From NCBI RefSeq assembly GCF_007991495.1, contig NZ_BJYL01000034.1, positions 1-64,000 of the forward strand: a stretch of 64,000 nucleotides of DNA. Reading direction: 5' to 3'. The position numbers and the translations under genes were made by a program. A model generated the notes under the pieces. That model saw nothing but the letters and a program-made list of their open reading frames with translations. It was not told the origin of the DNA and searched no databases. The stretch is from Sporosarcina luteola (GTDB lineage: Bacteria; Bacillota; Bacilli; Bacillales_A; Planococcaceae). Below, one piece after another: positions 38,946 through 48,862 of the stretch; position 1 is the first letter of the stretch, and every line of letters starts with the position of its first letter.

Positions 38946-40027
38946 ATAAAAAGAAGCGTTTACAGGAAGACAGCGCATTGCATGTAATGAATGGCATTGA
39001 GTCCTCGCATGATGGCATGGTTGCCTCGAATCGTAAACGGTTTGTGAAAAAAGGGAAAGAGATACCGATTGACGTTTTATATGAGGAGATCTGCCACGGT
39101 TCGAGACTTCATCTATCCAAAGCGATTACACTCTTGGAAAGTATCAATGAAACAGATAAAAGCGCGGGTCAGAATTTGCTGAAAAAACTGCTTCCAAAGA
39201 CAGGACGCAGCATCCGCGTCGGCATTACGGGCGTGCCGGGTGCGGGGAAAAGCACATTCATCGAATCGTTTGGACTCATGCTGGCCGAATCGGGGCATAA
39301 AGTGGCTGTGCTCGCGATTGATCCGAGTTCAACAGTAACAGGCGGCAGCATCTTAGGAGATAAAACAAGGATGGAGGCACTTGCCAGACATAAAAATGCT
39401 TTTATACGGCCATCGCCGTCATCAGGAACACTTGGCGGCGTCCATCGAAAAACACGTGAAACAATGCTGTTATGCGAAGCGGCTGGTTATGACATCATCC
39501 TCATTGAAACAGTTGGCGTCGGTCAAAGTGAAACCGTAGTCCGGGGGATGGTCGACTTCTTCATGCTGCTCGTCTTAACTGGAGCGGGTGACGAGTTGCA
39601 AGGGATGAAAAAAGGAATTATGGAACTGGCAGACGCGATCATCGTCCATAAGGCGGATGGCGATAATTTGAAGCTGGCGAAAAAGACAGTGAGGGAATAC
39701 CGCCAATTGCTTCATTTTCTCCTACCCGCCACACCAGGTTGGACAACGACCGCCATGCCGGTCTCCTCCTTGCAAAATACGGGTCTTGATACAGTCTGGG
39801 AAACAATTACTGGCTTCCGTGATAAGTTGGAGACGAGTGGTGTCTGGCATATGCGCAGGCAAACTCAGACAAAGGATTGGTTCCATTCGATGATTCGCGA
39901 CAGGTTGATAGATAACTTCTTTGCAGAAACAGGGAAAAAGCAACTCGTCGCGGACCTGGAACGACAACTATTAACAGGCGAAATCACCGTCGCAAATGCA
40001 GTGGATCGAATTTTTGCTAATGATTAA
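38942..40027 (+). CDS. meaB: MeaB/ArgK family GTPase chaperone of methylmalonyl-CoA mutase
   Basis: A 361-residue G3E P-loop GTPase that protects and reloads the mutase with adenosylcobalamin. Walker A is GVPGAGKS (about residues 97-104), followed by [22 protein letters not shown] and ETVGVGQSE; the guanine-specificity motif reads HKAD where NKxD is usual, a variation also known in this family. Its GTG overlaps the mutB stop by four bases. Confidence 0.93.
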   Translation: MNKKKRLQEDSALHVMNGIESSHDGMVASNRKRFVKKGKEIPIDVLYEEICHGSRLHLSKAITLLESINETDKSAGQNLLKKLLPKTGRSIRVGITGVPGAGKSTFIESFGLMLAESGHKVAVLAIDPSSTVTGGSILGDKTRMEALARHKNAFIRPSPSSGTLGGVHRKTRETMLLCEAAGYDIILIETVGVGQSETVVRGMVDFFMLLVLTGAGDELQGMKKGIMELADAIIVHKADGDNLKLAKKTVREYRQLLHFLLPATPGWTTTAMPVSSLQNTGLDTVWETITGFRDKLETSGVWHMRRQTQTKDWFHSMIRDRLIDNFFAETGKKQLVADLERQLLTGEITVANAVDRIFAND

Positions 40028-40129
40028 AATCCGGTCCATAAAAGATCATTCATTTATAATATAACTTTTTTGCAAGTGGAAGTCCCAACTGCTATGATGA
40101 AAACATACAAGGAAAGGGGTCGAGTGAAA

Positions 40130-40570
40130 TTGACTATGGATTTTAATTTTTATATGGATGATATTACAAAAACAGCACGCTCCGAAATGGAAACGAGCGG
40201 CTATGAACAACTAACAACACCTGAAGAAGTGGAAGATGCGTTCAAACGCCCTGGAACGACACTTGTCATGGTGAACTCTGTATGTGGTTGTGCAGGAGGC
40301 ATCGCTCGCCCAGCAGCAGCCCATGCTGTCCATTACGATAAACGCCCGGATCACCTCGTCACTGTGTTTGCTGGCCAAGACAAAGAAGCAACAGCAGTAG
40401 CACGGATGCATTTCGGGGAAGATCATCTTCCTTCATCGCCTTCCTTCGCTTTATTGAAAGACGGCAAACTCGTTGCAGAAGTAGGACGCTATGAAATCGA
40501 AGGACATGACCCAATGTCAGTCGTAACGAATTTACAAGGATACTTCGAAGAATATTGTGAAGAAGTTTAA
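40130..40570 (+). CDS. brxB: Bacilliredoxin (YphP/YqiW family)
   Basis: A 146-residue thioredoxin-like protein with the CGC active site in NSVCGCAGG. In Bacillus the paralogues BrxA and BrxB remove bacillithiol from S-bacillithiolated proteins. TTG 40130 lies ten bases after GGAAAGGGG and aligns with the start of B. subtilis YqiW (LTMDFN against MNMDFN); GTG 40124 and ATG 40136 are alternatives. The location next to the mutase genes follows the yqiW position. Confidence 0.92.
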   Translation: MTMDFNFYMDDITKTARSEMETSGYEQLTTPEEVEDAFKRPGTTLVMVNSVCGCAGGIARPAAAHAVHYDKRPDHLVTVFAGQDKEATAVARMHFGEDHLPSSPSFALLKDGKLVAEVGRYEIEGHDPMSVVTNLQGYFEEYCEEV

Positions 40571-40573
40571 TAT

Positions 40574-40606
40574 AAAAAAACAGTCCAATTATGGACTGTT
40601 TTTTTA
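40574..40606. terminator. Bidirectional terminator between brxB and prli42
   Basis: AAAAAAACAGTCCA and TGGACTGTTTTTTT form a perfect stem around an AATTA-type loop. It serves both converging genes and overlaps the prli42 stop codon. Confidence 0.9.
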
Positions 40607-40699
40607 AAATAGAACGCTTAAACCAAGTAGTATGCTAGATGCAACCATAGCGGCTACCATCAAATAAACGACGAACTTCTGTACTTTTTTATTGCTCAT
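40604..40699 (-). CDS. prli42: Stressosome-associated membrane micro-protein Prli42
   Basis: A 31-residue ORF. It begins MSNKKVQKFVVYLMVAAMVA and continues into a hydrophobic helix ending LGLSVLF. A basic N-terminus followed by one membrane helix, and the MSNKK-V pattern, match Prli42, the membrane anchor of the stressosome described in Listeria. GAGGAG lies 10-15 bases before the ATG on the minus strand. It is easily missed by gene callers because of its length. Confidence 0.85.
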   Translation of the reverse strand: MSNKKVQKFVVYLMVAAMVASSILLGLSVLF

Positions 40700-40815
40700 C
40701 GGACAAATCTCCTCACCATTATATATATATTCATTTTAACAGAAATCCTGAATTTCTCAAGGTGTAGCGGAATTAAATAGAAAACGTTACAATGGAAATA
40801 AGAGGGGGATGAAAC

Positions 40816-41235
40816 ATGAAAAAAGTAGATCATATCGGGATTGCCGTCAAAGATTTGAATCACGCACTTCCATATTACATAGATACGTTAGGATTAACAT
40901 TGCTTGGGGTAGAAGACGTTGAAAATCAGAAAGTGAAAGTTGCTTTCATAGATGCCGGAAACGTCAAGCTGGAATTGCTGGAGCCGATCAGTGGAGAAGG
41001 AGCAATTGCAAAATTCATCGAAAAGCGCGGGGAAGGCATCCATCATATCGCATTTGGGGTAACGGATATCCAGGCAAGAATGGATGAATTGAAGGAAAAA
41101 GGTGTCCGACTGCTGCAAGACGAACCGAATAAGGGCGCAGGTGGTGCCGAAGTTGCTTTTATGCATCCGAAATCTTCTTTCGGTGTGTTGTATGAACTAT
41201 GTGACAAAGGGGATAAGCCGAATGGACATTTATGA
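40816..41235 (+). CDS. mce: Methylmalonyl-CoA epimerase
   Basis: A 139-residue glyoxalase/VOC-fold enzyme that interconverts (S)- and (R)-methylmalonyl-CoA, linking the carboxylase product to the mutase. It shows VDHIGIAVKDLNHALPYYID (metal His), VKLELLEPISGEGAIAKFIE, GIHHIAFGVTDI (metal His) and the C-terminal LYELCDK (metal Glu). AGAGGGGG precedes the ATG. Its end overlaps mmdA by 14 bases. Confidence 0.95.
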   Translation: MKKVDHIGIAVKDLNHALPYYIDTLGLTLLGVEDVENQKVKVAFIDAGNVKLELLEPISGEGAIAKFIEKRGEGIHHIAFGVTDIQARMDELKEKGVRLLQDEPNKGAGGAEVAFMHPKSSFGVLYELCDKGDKPNGHL

Positions 41236-42769
41236 TAAAATCAATGAATTATACGATAAGAAAAGGGAAATTGAGCTAGGTGGCGGCGATGAGCGAATTG
41301 CAAAGCAGCATGAAAAAGGTAAACTGACAGCACGTGAACGCATCAATCTGCTATTGGACGAAGGTACATTCGTTGAATTGAATCCTTTCGTCATTCACCG
41401 TACAAGAGATTTCGGGATGGATAAACAGAAAGGGCCTGGAGACGGTGTAGTGACTGGTTACGGGAAAATCGATGGCCGTCCTGTTTACCTTTTCTCCCAG
41501 GACTTCACCGTTTTCGGAGGCGCGCTTGGCGAAATGCATGCGATGAAAATTGCGAACGTCATGGATCTTGCAGCGAAAAACGGAGCGCCTTTTATCGGTT
41601 TGAACGATTCAGGCGGTGCCCGTATTCAGGAAGGTGTCGTCTCGTTAGATGGCTATGGGGAAATTTTCTATAGGAATGCGATCTATTCCGGTGTCATCCC
41701 GCAGATTTCCGTCATTTTAGGGCCGTGTGCAGGCGGCGCGGTTTATTCGCCAGCAATCACCGACTTTGTTTTTATGACGGATGAAACGAGCCAGATGTTC
41801 ATTACAGGACCAAAAGTCATTGAAACGGTCACAGGTGAGAAAATCTCTTCTGAAGATTTAGGTGGATCGAAAGTACATAACTCAATTAGTGGGAATGCTC
41901 ATTTCAGAGGAAAAGATGAAAAGACGGTTTTAGGGCAAGTTCGTCACCTACTTTCGTACCTCCCGCAAAACAATAACGAAAAAACGCCGATACTAGACGT
42001 GGATTCAGACGAGGATTATCGGAATGATTTGGCGGATGTCGTTCCCTTTGAAACGATTCGTCCTTACGATGTACGGAAAGTCATTGAGCAAGTCGTCGAT
42101 GAAGGTTCGTTCTTTGAAGTGCAGTCGGAATTCGCGAAAAATGCAGTAGTCGGATTTGCAAGGATGAAAGGCGAGTCGGTAGGCTTGATTTGTAACCAGC
42201 CTAAAGTGATGGCTGGTGGATTGGATATTAATTCTTCCGATAAAATAGCGCGTTTCATTCGTACATGTGACTCGTTCAATATACCTTTGATCACTTTTGA
42301 AGATGTCACCGGATTCTTCCCAGGTGTCAAACAAGAGCATGGCGGTATTATCCGGCATGGTGCAAAAATCCTTTATGCCTATTCCGAAGCGACAGTGCCT
42401 AAAATTACGGTTATTCTTCGTAAAGCATTCGGTGGTGCATACGTTGCTTTGAATTCTAAAGCAATCGGGGCTGATGTTGTCTATGCTTGGCCGAATGCCG
42501 AAATCGCGGTAATGGGTGCGGAAGGTGCGGCAAATATCATTTTCGCCCGTGAAATCGCAAACAGCGATCATCCGGAGTCCACACGTGCAGAAAAGATTGA
42601 AGAATACCGTACAAAGTTTGCAAATCCATATGTGGCGGCTTCACACGGGATGGTCGATGATGTCATCGATCCGCGTGACACGCGCATTAAACTGCTACAG
42701 GCTCTTGAAATGATGCGAAATAAACAAGAAGTCCGACCAACTAAAAAACATGGCAATATTCCGTTATAA
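41222..42769 (+). CDS. mmdA: Acyl-CoA (propionyl-CoA/methylmalonyl-CoA) carboxylase beta subunit
   Basis: A 515-residue carboxyltransferase subunit. Both crotonase-like halves are present: GLNDSGGARIQEGVVSLDGY with LGPCAGGAVYSPAITDF, and FEDVTGFFPGVKQEHGGIIR with KAFGGAYVALNSKAIGAD. ATG 41222 lies within mce. The gene order mce-mmdA beside mutAB suggests it acts on propionyl- or methylmalonyl-CoA. The biotin-carrying partner is not in this cluster; whether AccC/AccB or others serve it cannot be told. Confidence 0.92.
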   Translation: MDIYDKINELYDKKREIELGGGDERIAKQHEKGKLTARERINLLLDEGTFVELNPFVIHRTRDFGMDKQKGPGDGVVTGYGKIDGRPVYLFSQDFTVFGGALGEMHAMKIANVMDLAAKNGAPFIGLNDSGGARIQEGVVSLDGYGEIFYRNAIYSGVIPQISVILGPCAGGAVYSPAITDFVFMTDETSQMFITGPKVIETVTGEKISSEDLGGSKVHNSISGNAHFRGKDEKTVLGQVRHLLSYLPQNNNEKTPILDVDSDEDYRNDLADVVPFETIRPYDVRKVIEQVVDEGSFFEVQSEFAKNAVVGFARMKGESVGLICNQPKVMAGGLDINSSDKIARFIRTCDSFNIPLITFEDVTGFFPGVKQEHGGIIRHGAKILYAYSEATVPKITVILRKAFGGAYVALNSKAIGADVVYAWPNAEIAVMGAEGAANIIFAREIANSDHPESTRAEKIEEYRTKFANPYVAASHGMVDDVIDPRDTRIKLLQALEMMRNKQEVRPTKKHGNIPL

Positions 42770-42796
42770 GAAACGATTTTAAAGGAGAAATGCATT

Positions 42797-43933
42797 GTGA
42801 ATGAACAACGATTACTAGATGAGTTTTTTGAACTTGTACAAATTGATTCAGAAACGAAGCATGAAGAAGTGATCTGTGCCGTATTGAAAGAGAAAATGGA
42901 GGCACTTGGCTTTTCGGTTATTGAAGATGGTGCGAAAGAAGTGACAGGACACGGAGCTGGAAACCTCATTGCGACATTAAAGGGCAATGTAGAAAATGTG
43001 GATCCAATTTATTTCACTTGTCATATGGATACAGTCGTTCCAGGCAAAGGCATTAAGCCTGAGCTGCGGGAGGATGGCTATATCTATTCTGACGGCACAA
43101 CAATTTTAGGGGCAGATGACAAAGCAGGGCTTGCAGCCTTGTTTGAAATGGCAAGAGTGCTGAAGGAAAGCGGACAGCCGCATGGTGACATCCAATTCGT
43201 CATCACTGTCGGAGAAGAAAGCGGACTTGTCGGTGCAAAAGCAATGGATCCTTCGCTGTTAAAAGCGAAGTATGGCTATGCTGTCGATAGTGATGGGAAA
43301 GTAGGGGGAATCGTTACAGCAGCTCCTTATCAGGCCAAACTCATGACGACGATTTACGGCAAGACGGCGCATGCCGGCGTAGCTCCTGAAAAAGGGGTGT
43401 CCGCTATCAATATAGCTGCTAAATCAGTTGCGGCGATGACGCTTGGTCGCATCGATTCCGAAACAACTGCCAATATCGGACGGTTTGAAGGTGGACAAGC
43501 GACAAATATCGTATGTGATGAAGTCCATATTCTAGCGGAAGCAAGATCCATCAATCCGGAAAAGCTTAATGAGCAAACAGCACATATGGTGGAAACATTC
43601 GCAAAGACTGCTGAAGCAATGGGTGGCAAAGCTGAAACTGAAGTGAAAATTGCGTATCCTGGTTTCAGTTTTGGTGAAGAAGCCGAAGTCGTACAAACGG
43701 CGATGGAAGCTATCAGAAACGTCGGCAGGAAACCTGAACTGATGACGAGCGGCGGCGGAAGTGACGGCAATGTATTCAATGGTGCAGGTGTTCCGACAGT
43801 GACCTTATCTGTCGGGTATGAGGAAATCCATACGAAGAACGAGCGGATGCCTGTCGTAGAATTGAATAAACTGACTGAGTTGTTAATCGAAATCGTAAGT
43901 GTAACTGCAAAGAAGGGGGAATCTGGTAAATGA
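42797..43933 (+). CDS. yqjE: M20 family metallopeptidase (PepT-like, YqjE)
   Basis: A 378-residue zinc exopeptidase with the metal ligands in ITVGEESGLVG (catalytic Glu), FTCHMDTVVPG (His and Asp) and ILGADDKAGLAALFEMA (bridging Asp). The dimerisation domain (about residues 185-285) contains the conserved TAHAGVAPEKGVSAI. GTG 42797 follows AAAGGAG. The stop overlaps cheW by four bases. The substrate is unknown; the family includes tripeptidases. Confidence 0.9.
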   Translation: MNEQRLLDEFFELVQIDSETKHEEVICAVLKEKMEALGFSVIEDGAKEVTGHGAGNLIATLKGNVENVDPIYFTCHMDTVVPGKGIKPELREDGYIYSDGTTILGADDKAGLAALFEMARVLKESGQPHGDIQFVITVGEESGLVGAKAMDPSLLKAKYGYAVDSDGKVGGIVTAAPYQAKLMTTIYGKTAHAGVAPEKGVSAINIAAKSVAAMTLGRIDSETTANIGRFEGGQATNIVCDEVHILAEARSINPEKLNEQTAHMVETFAKTAEAMGGKAETEVKIAYPGFSFGEEAEVVQTAMEAIRNVGRKPELMTSGGGSDGNVFNGAGVPTVTLSVGYEEIHTKNERMPVVELNKLTELLIEIVSVTAKKGESGK

Positions 43934-44406
43934 GCGACATTAAAACCGTCATCGTACAATGTGGGCAGGAGGAGTATGCCTTACCGGTCGAATCGGTCGT
44001 TTCCATCGAAAAGTTGGAACGTGTAAATCCGATTCCTCATCTTCCGGATTATATGCTGGGCTTGATGCGTATTCGAGGTGAGCTTGTCCCGATCCTCGAC
44101 TTTCAACAGATTTTATATGGCAATTCAGCGAAAGAGGATGACAATGCAAGGGTTGTCGTTGTTCAAACAGAAAACCTTTATATTGGATTACTTGTGCTTG
44201 ATGCAAAGGAAATTTTGGATATCCCTGAAAGCAGATTGACGTCATCCGGTTTAATGGCTTATTCAAGAACACCTTATTTCACAACTGTCGCAAACCTTGA
44301 TGACCGAATGATCACCGTTGTCGATGCAGAAATTCTATCGACTACACTTACCGGAATGGATGCAATCAATGAGTATGTCGAAGCGCAAAAAATTCAGGAA
44401 AAGTGA
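43930..44406 (+). CDS. CheW-like chemotaxis adaptor protein
   Basis: A 158-residue single CheW domain (VIVQCGQEEYALPVESVVSI; PHLPDYMLGLMRIRGELVPILD; VLDAKEILDIPES). CheW couples receptors to CheA at signalling arrays. There is no receiver domain as in CheV and no other chemotaxis gene in the window. The ATG overlaps the M20 peptidase stop, implying translational coupling with an unrelated enzyme. Whether it is the only CheW of the genome cannot be judged. Confidence 0.88.
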   Translation: MSDIKTVIVQCGQEEYALPVESVVSIEKLERVNPIPHLPDYMLGLMRIRGELVPILDFQQILYGNSAKEDDNARVVVVQTENLYIGLLVLDAKEILDIPESRLTSSGLMAYSRTPYFTTVANLDDRMITVVDAEILSTTLTGMDAINEYVEAQKIQEK

Positions 44407-44469
44407 AAAATTGACCGGGTGGCAACCATCCATCCGGTTATTTCTATGAAACGCTTGGAGGAGAGGCGA

Positions 44470-45660
44470 ATGACAAATGCAAGCGGGTCGCAGGCCAAAG
44501 TCATCCTTCATCTTGATATGAATAGTTTTTTTGCTTCAGTCGAACAAGCTCATGATCCGACATTAAAAGGCATACCGATGGCAGTAGCAGGGAATCCGAA
44601 AGAACGACGGGGTATTCTTGTCACTTGTTCCTATGAAGCTAGAGCGTTAGGCATCTATACGACGATGTCTGTCGGTGAAGCGAAACGGATTTGTCCACAA
44701 CTTGTTATCGTACCGCCTGACCATGAGAAGTATCGGATTGCTTCTGACGCTGTATTTACCATTTTGCGGACGTATACGGGACTTGTCGAACCGGTTTCTA
44801 TAGATGAAGCTTACATCGATATTACGGATATTGGCGGATTAACGAATGCCGTACAAATTGCGACCCAAATGCAGCAAAGGATTTTGCATGAATTAGATTT
44901 GTCTTGCTCGATCGGCATTGCTCCGAATAAGTTTCTCGCAAAGACTGCTTCAGACATGAAAAAACCGATGGGCATTACGATATTGCGGAAAAGGGAAGTA
45001 CCTGATATCCTTTGGCCGTTGCCTGTTATCGAGATGCATGGCATCGGAAAAAGTACAGAAAAACGGTTGAATGGCATCGACGTTTTTACAATTGGAGATC
45101 TTGCTAAAGCTGATGAAATACTTATTAAAGCAACTTTAGGGAAAAATGGGGTGCGACTTCAAAAACGTGCGAACGGGATTGATCATCGCCCAGTCGATCC
45201 GGATGCAGCTGAAGAGCGGAAGAGTGTCGGAAGTTCGACGACATTACCGATTGACGAAACGGAACTGAATGCTTGCCTTGAGATTTTTAAGAAGTTATCA
45301 ATGAAAGTTGCGCAGCGATTAGATAAAAGGCAACTTGCCGGAACAATCGTCATGATTCAAATCAGGACATCCGACTGGCATAATCAGACGAGAAGTCGTA
45401 CCGTATTAAATCCGATTTACAAAGCGAATGATATTTATAAAGAAGCAGCCGATCTTTTCAGGCGTCATTGGGAAGGGGATCCTGTCCGACTGTTGGGAAT
45501 AACGATTTCTAATGTCATTCCGATGAACGAACTTTATGAACAGTTGTCGATTGATAACTTTGAAAGGTATGCGAATGAAGCGAAAATGGAAGAGCTTGTG
45601 AAGGAGTTAGAGGGAAAATTCGGTCCCAACTCCGTGAAACGAGGCATTAAAGAAAGGTAG
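44470..45660 (+). CDS. dinB: DNA polymerase IV (Y family)
   Basis: A 396-residue translesion polymerase. Palm carboxylates lie in ILHLDMNSFFASVEQAHDP and VSIDEAYIDIT; the fingers contain TCSYEARALGI, the helix-hairpin-helix is IEMHGIGKSTEKRLNGI, and the little finger has SVGSSTTLPIDE. ATG 44470 follows TTGGAGGAGAGG. No clear beta-clamp QLxLF motif was identified at the C-terminus. Confidence 0.94.
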   Translation: MTNASGSQAKVILHLDMNSFFASVEQAHDPTLKGIPMAVAGNPKERRGILVTCSYEARALGIYTTMSVGEAKRICPQLVIVPPDHEKYRIASDAVFTILRTYTGLVEPVSIDEAYIDITDIGGLTNAVQIATQMQQRILHELDLSCSIGIAPNKFLAKTASDMKKPMGITILRKREVPDILWPLPVIEMHGIGKSTEKRLNGIDVFTIGDLAKADEILIKATLGKNGVRLQKRANGIDHRPVDPDAAEERKSVGSSTTLPIDETELNACLEIFKKLSMKVAQRLDKRQLAGTIVMIQIRTSDWHNQTRSRTVLNPIYKANDIYKEAADLFRRHWEGDPVRLLGITISNVIPMNELYEQLSIDNFERYANEAKMEELVKELEGKFGPNSVKRGIKER

Positions 45661-45668
45661 GTGTCAAA

Positions 45669-46607
45669 GTGGAGTTGGTATTTTTAGGGACGGGAGCGGG
45701 CATGCCGTCAAAATTACGCAATACATCCTCGCTCATCTTGAACTTATCCGCCGAACAGGAAGGCTATTGGATGTTCGATTGTGGCGAAGCGACACAGCAT
45801 CAATTGTTAAGAACGTCTATCAAACCGAGGAAAATCAATAAAATTTTCATTACACATCTTCATGGTGACCATATTTTTGGCTTACCTGGATTCTTGGGCT
45901 CTCGCTCTTTTTTAGGCGGGGACGAAGAGCTGACCATCTATGGACCGGTTGGAATCAAGGAATGGATTTCCACGACACTCCGTATTACAAAGACACATTT
46001 AACATACCCGTTGACGATACATGAGATCGATGAGAACGTACTTTTTGAGAATGAGCGATTCAAAGTATTGACGAGAGAACTGGAACATGTTATCCAATGC
46101 TTCGGCTTCAGAATTGAGCAAAAGCCGTTGCCTGGAAAGTTGCTCATCGAGAAAGCTTATGAAAGTGGAGTTCCTAAAGGGCCCTTATTGAAGAAGTTGA
46201 AGGATGGAGAAGACGTGGAGCTGGAAAACGGTAAAACCGTTTTTAGCACAGATGTGACGGGTGATCCTCAACAAGGATTTACAATTTCTATACTGGGAGA
46301 TACACGGTATTGCCTTGCTTCGGTTGATTTGGCAAATGAGGCTGATATTTTAATCCATGAAGCAACATTCGACATGGAGACCGGTGATCTTGCGAAAGAT
46401 TATGGTCACTCAACGATTGGTGATGCAGCGCAGACAGCGAAAGAAGCGAATGTGAAAGCATTAATCGCCAATCATATAAGTGCCCGTTTTATGCCAAGCG
46501 ATATTGCGGAGTTGAAAGAACAAGGACGCGCCATTTTCCTCAATTTGCATATCGCTGAAGACTTCACCCATTTCGAATGGAAAAACGAACAATTACAAAA
46601 GAAATAA
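45669..46607 (+). CDS. rnz: Ribonuclease Z
   Basis: A 312-residue metallo-beta-lactamase-fold tRNA 3'-endonuclease. The zinc motif is THLHGDHIFGLPGF, with further ligands in EATFDMETGDLAKDYGHST and LIANHISARF. N-terminal FLGTGAGMPSKLRNTSS is the family signature. GTG 45669 starts eight bases after the dinB stop, with AAGGTAGGTG overlapping the junction. Confidence 0.95.
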   Translation: MELVFLGTGAGMPSKLRNTSSLILNLSAEQEGYWMFDCGEATQHQLLRTSIKPRKINKIFITHLHGDHIFGLPGFLGSRSFLGGDEELTIYGPVGIKEWISTTLRITKTHLTYPLTIHEIDENVLFENERFKVLTRELEHVIQCFGFRIEQKPLPGKLLIEKAYESGVPKGPLLKKLKDGEDVELENGKTVFSTDVTGDPQQGFTISILGDTRYCLASVDLANEADILIHEATFDMETGDLAKDYGHSTIGDAAQTAKEANVKALIANHISARFMPSDIAELKEQGRAIFLNLHIAEDFTHFEWKNEQLQKK

Positions 46608-46645
46608 GCTGTCGTTAAGTCAAAAATGACTGCGACAGCTTTTTA
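46606..46645. terminator. Bidirectional terminator between rnz and namA
   Basis: AAGCTGTCG pairs with CGACAGCTT, with an inner AAGTCA/TGACT stem. It overlaps the rnz stop and also lies just beyond the namA stop on the minus strand. Confidence 0.85.
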
Positions 46646-46661
46646 GCATTCTCTTTTTTGT

Positions 46662-47678
46662 TTACACCCAACCGCGCTCATACTGTTTTGGCGACTCGAT
46701 TTCCACGCCTAATTCTTTCGCTGCGGTATATGCCCAATAAGGATTCCTTAATAATTCACGTGCCAGAAACACCATATCGGCTCGTTCATTTTTCAAAATT
46801 TCCTCGGCTTGAAGGCCTGATGTTATCAATCCAACTGCTCCGGTTGCAATACCCGCACCTTTTTTGATGTTCTCCGCAAAAGGCACTTGATATCCTGGAT
46901 ATGCGTCTATTTTAGCGGGAACAACCGCTCCGGAACTCACATCGATCAAATCGACATCTTGTGTCTTCATCCACTTCACCATTTCAAGATAAAGTGCCGA
47001 AGTCATACCGCCTTCTGTATAATCCTCTGCAGAAATCCGGACAAATAAAGGGCCATCCCAGACAGAACGGACGGAATCTATAATCTCTCGTAAAATGCGG
47101 TACCTATTTTCCGACGAGCCTCCATATGCATCGCCGCGTTTATTTGTCAGGGGTGACAGAAATTCATTGATCAAATAGCCATGTGCTCCATGCAATTCAA
47201 TCACGTCGAAACCGGCCTGCTTTGCCCGGACGGCTGCATCTTTAAATGCACTGACCGTTTCCTTAATATCTTCGACAGTCATCTCAACAGGTGTCTTGTA
47301 TTGTTCATTGAAACGGATTGGACTTGGCGCAAAAATATCGCCGTCAACAGTCGCTTTCCTCCCTGCATGTGCAAGCTGGATTCCTGTCTTCGCACCATGC
47401 TGTTTCATAAGACGCACGATTTCAGATAGCCCTTCCAACTGATCATCATTCCAAATCCCGAGATCTTGATCCGAAATCCGACCCTCTGGTTGTACAGCTG
47501 TTGCCTCGACGATGATCAATCCGACTTGCCCGACGGCTCTTGTTGCATAATGGGTCTTATGCCAGTCTTCCACTTTACCATCTAAATTGTGAGATGAGTA
47601 CATGCACATTGGTGCCATCACGATTCGATTTTTGAATTCCACACCGCGTATTGAATAAGGTGAAAATAACATTGCCAT
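46662..47678 (-). CDS. namA: NADPH dehydrogenase, old yellow enzyme family (YqjM)
   Basis: A 338-residue FMN ene-reductase. Features: [15 protein letters not shown] (cysteine that tunes FMN in YqjM-type enzymes), [35 protein letters not shown] (substrate-binding His pair) and the C-terminal [20 protein letters not shown]. The start is at 47678 with AGGAGG nine bases upstream, which reproduces the B. subtilis length; the frame extends 14 codons further upstream without support. Confidence 0.94.
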   Translation of the reverse strand: MAMLFSPYSIRGVEFKNRIVMAPMCMYSSHNLDGKVEDWHKTHYATRAVGQVGLIIVEATAVQPEGRISDQDLGIWNDDQLEGLSEIVRLMKQHGAKTGIQLAHAGRKATVDGDIFAPSPIRFNEQYKTPVEMTVEDIKETVSAFKDAAVRAKQAGFDVIELHGAHGYLINEFLSPLTNKRGDAYGGSSENRYRILREIIDSVRSVWDGPLFVRISAEDYTEGGMTSALYLEMVKWMKTQDVDLIDVSSGAVVPAKIDAYPGYQVPFAENIKKGAGIATGAVGLITSGLQAEEILKNERADMVFLARELLRNPYWAYTAAKELGVEIESPKQYERGWV

Positions 47679-47747
47679 TTCATGACCTCCTACAGTTACA
47701 TTAATCAAAGTATAGCGCAATACATTCCAGAATGTTCGTTGTTTGCT

Positions 47748-48578
47748 TCATTCTTTCATAGTAGCGGAGGAGGAAGTGGAGCCGAGTTCCCGAGAACGCG
47801 TTTCAGCGCTCTGGATACATTCGGCAATTATTTTTTTAAATGAGTTCTTTTCCAATGCCTTAATACCGGCCTCGGTCGTGCCGTTCGGACTCGTCACGTT
47901 CGTTCTCAATACAGAAGGCTCTTCACCCGTTTGTCTTAACATGGCAGAAGCGCCTTCAAACGTTTGGATGATCAGCTCGCGTGCAATTTCCTTTGACAAG
48001 CCTTCCGTGATTGCGGCTTCCTCCAAAGCCTCTACCATATAATAAATATATGCCGGACCGCTGCCCGACAAGGCTGTCACCGCATGCAGTTCATCCTCTT
48101 GAACTTCCTTTACGATCCCGATTCCGGATAACAGTGTTAGAATACGTCGTTTCATTTGTTCATCGACAGCATGATTCATAGATACACCGGTTGCTGATTT
48201 TCCGATAGTGGCGGATGTGTTCGGCATTGAACGAGCGATCGGGCGGCTACCAAGTCCACATTCGATCGTTGCGATTGATACACCGGCAATTACGGAAAGC
48301 ACAGCGGCGTTTTCATTTAAAAATCCAGCAATATCCGCCATCGCTTGATGGATATCTTTCGGCTTCGTCCCCAAAACAATCAACTCTGCATCTCGTAAAG
48401 CTTTCCTTTCGGGACAAACAATCGAAACACCATACTTCTGCTGCAAATAGGAGAGCCGATCATCGTCCGACTTGTTCATTACAAACACGTCACGGGGATG
48501 CATGACACCGCCGTCCACGATTCCAGCGATAATTGCCTCTGCCATTGACCCGGCACCTACAAATACGATAGTCCCCAT
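47748..48578 (-). CDS. proI: Pyrroline-5-carboxylate reductase
   Basis: A 276-residue enzyme that reduces 1-pyrroline-5-carboxylate to proline. The N-terminal Rossmann motif is VFVGAGSMAEAIIAGI. The conserved C-terminal segment is HAVTALSGSGPAYIYYMVEAL, followed by LRTNVTSPNGTTEAGI. The ATG at 48578 follows AAAGGA; the longer frame upstream is the T-box leader. The gene is preceded by a T-box and should be induced when tRNA-Pro is uncharged. Confidence 0.95.
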   Translation of the reverse strand: MGTIVFVGAGSMAEAIIAGIVDGGVMHPRDVFVMNKSDDDRLSYLQQKYGVSIVCPERKALRDAELIVLGTKPKDIHQAMADIAGFLNENAAVLSVIAGVSIATIECGLGSRPIARSMPNTSATIGKSATGVSMNHAVDEQMKRRILTLLSGIGIVKEVQEDELHAVTALSGSGPAYIYYMVEALEEAAITEGLSKEIARELIIQTFEGASAMLRQTGEEPSVLRTNVTSPNGTTEAGIKALEKNSFKKIIAECIQSAETRSRELGSTSSSATMKE

Positions 48579-48593
48579 TCTCACCATTCCTTT

Positions 48594-48856
48594 CAAATGA
48601 ATAAAAAAATGCGCTTCCGTCCCGATATCATCAGGACGAAAACGCATGTTTCCGCGGTACCACCTAAATTTGCCGGGAATTATCCGGCACAACTTATAAA
48701 CTTTCATAACGTGAAAGGCACGGCTATGTTTCCATAGCAGCTCGGAAGGAGGTTCGGGGCGGGAGAGGGATGCGGCTTCCAGTCATTGGCCGCACTTCCT
48801 GGCTACCATCACCACCACTACTCGTCTTCTTCAACGCTCAAAATGTTTAAATCGTT
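48594..48856 (-). promoter_or_regulatory. T-box riboswitch leader of proI
   Basis: On the minus strand the leader has the T-box core AGGTGGTACCGCG (plus-strand 48653-48665), followed by a terminator: ATGCGTTTTCGTCC pairing with GGGACGGAAGCGCAT and a run of seven T residues (48602-48648). A Stem I-like region with GCCAGGAAGTGC lies 5' of it. CCU at 48750-48752, preceded by GAA, is a candidate proline specifier; I did not fold Stem I fully. Proline genes in Bacillus are known T-box targets. Confidence 0.88.
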
Positions 48857-48862
48857 TAAAAG

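Noticed and set aside
38942-40027. MeaB with HKAD in place of NKxD as a broken GTPase
   Set aside because: This position varies among MeaB/ArgK proteins, and all other nucleotide motifs are intact.
40779-40792. cre-like CcpA site upstream of mce (AGAAAACGTTACAA)
   Set aside because: Three mismatches to the cre consensus, including outer conserved bases; not strong enough to list.
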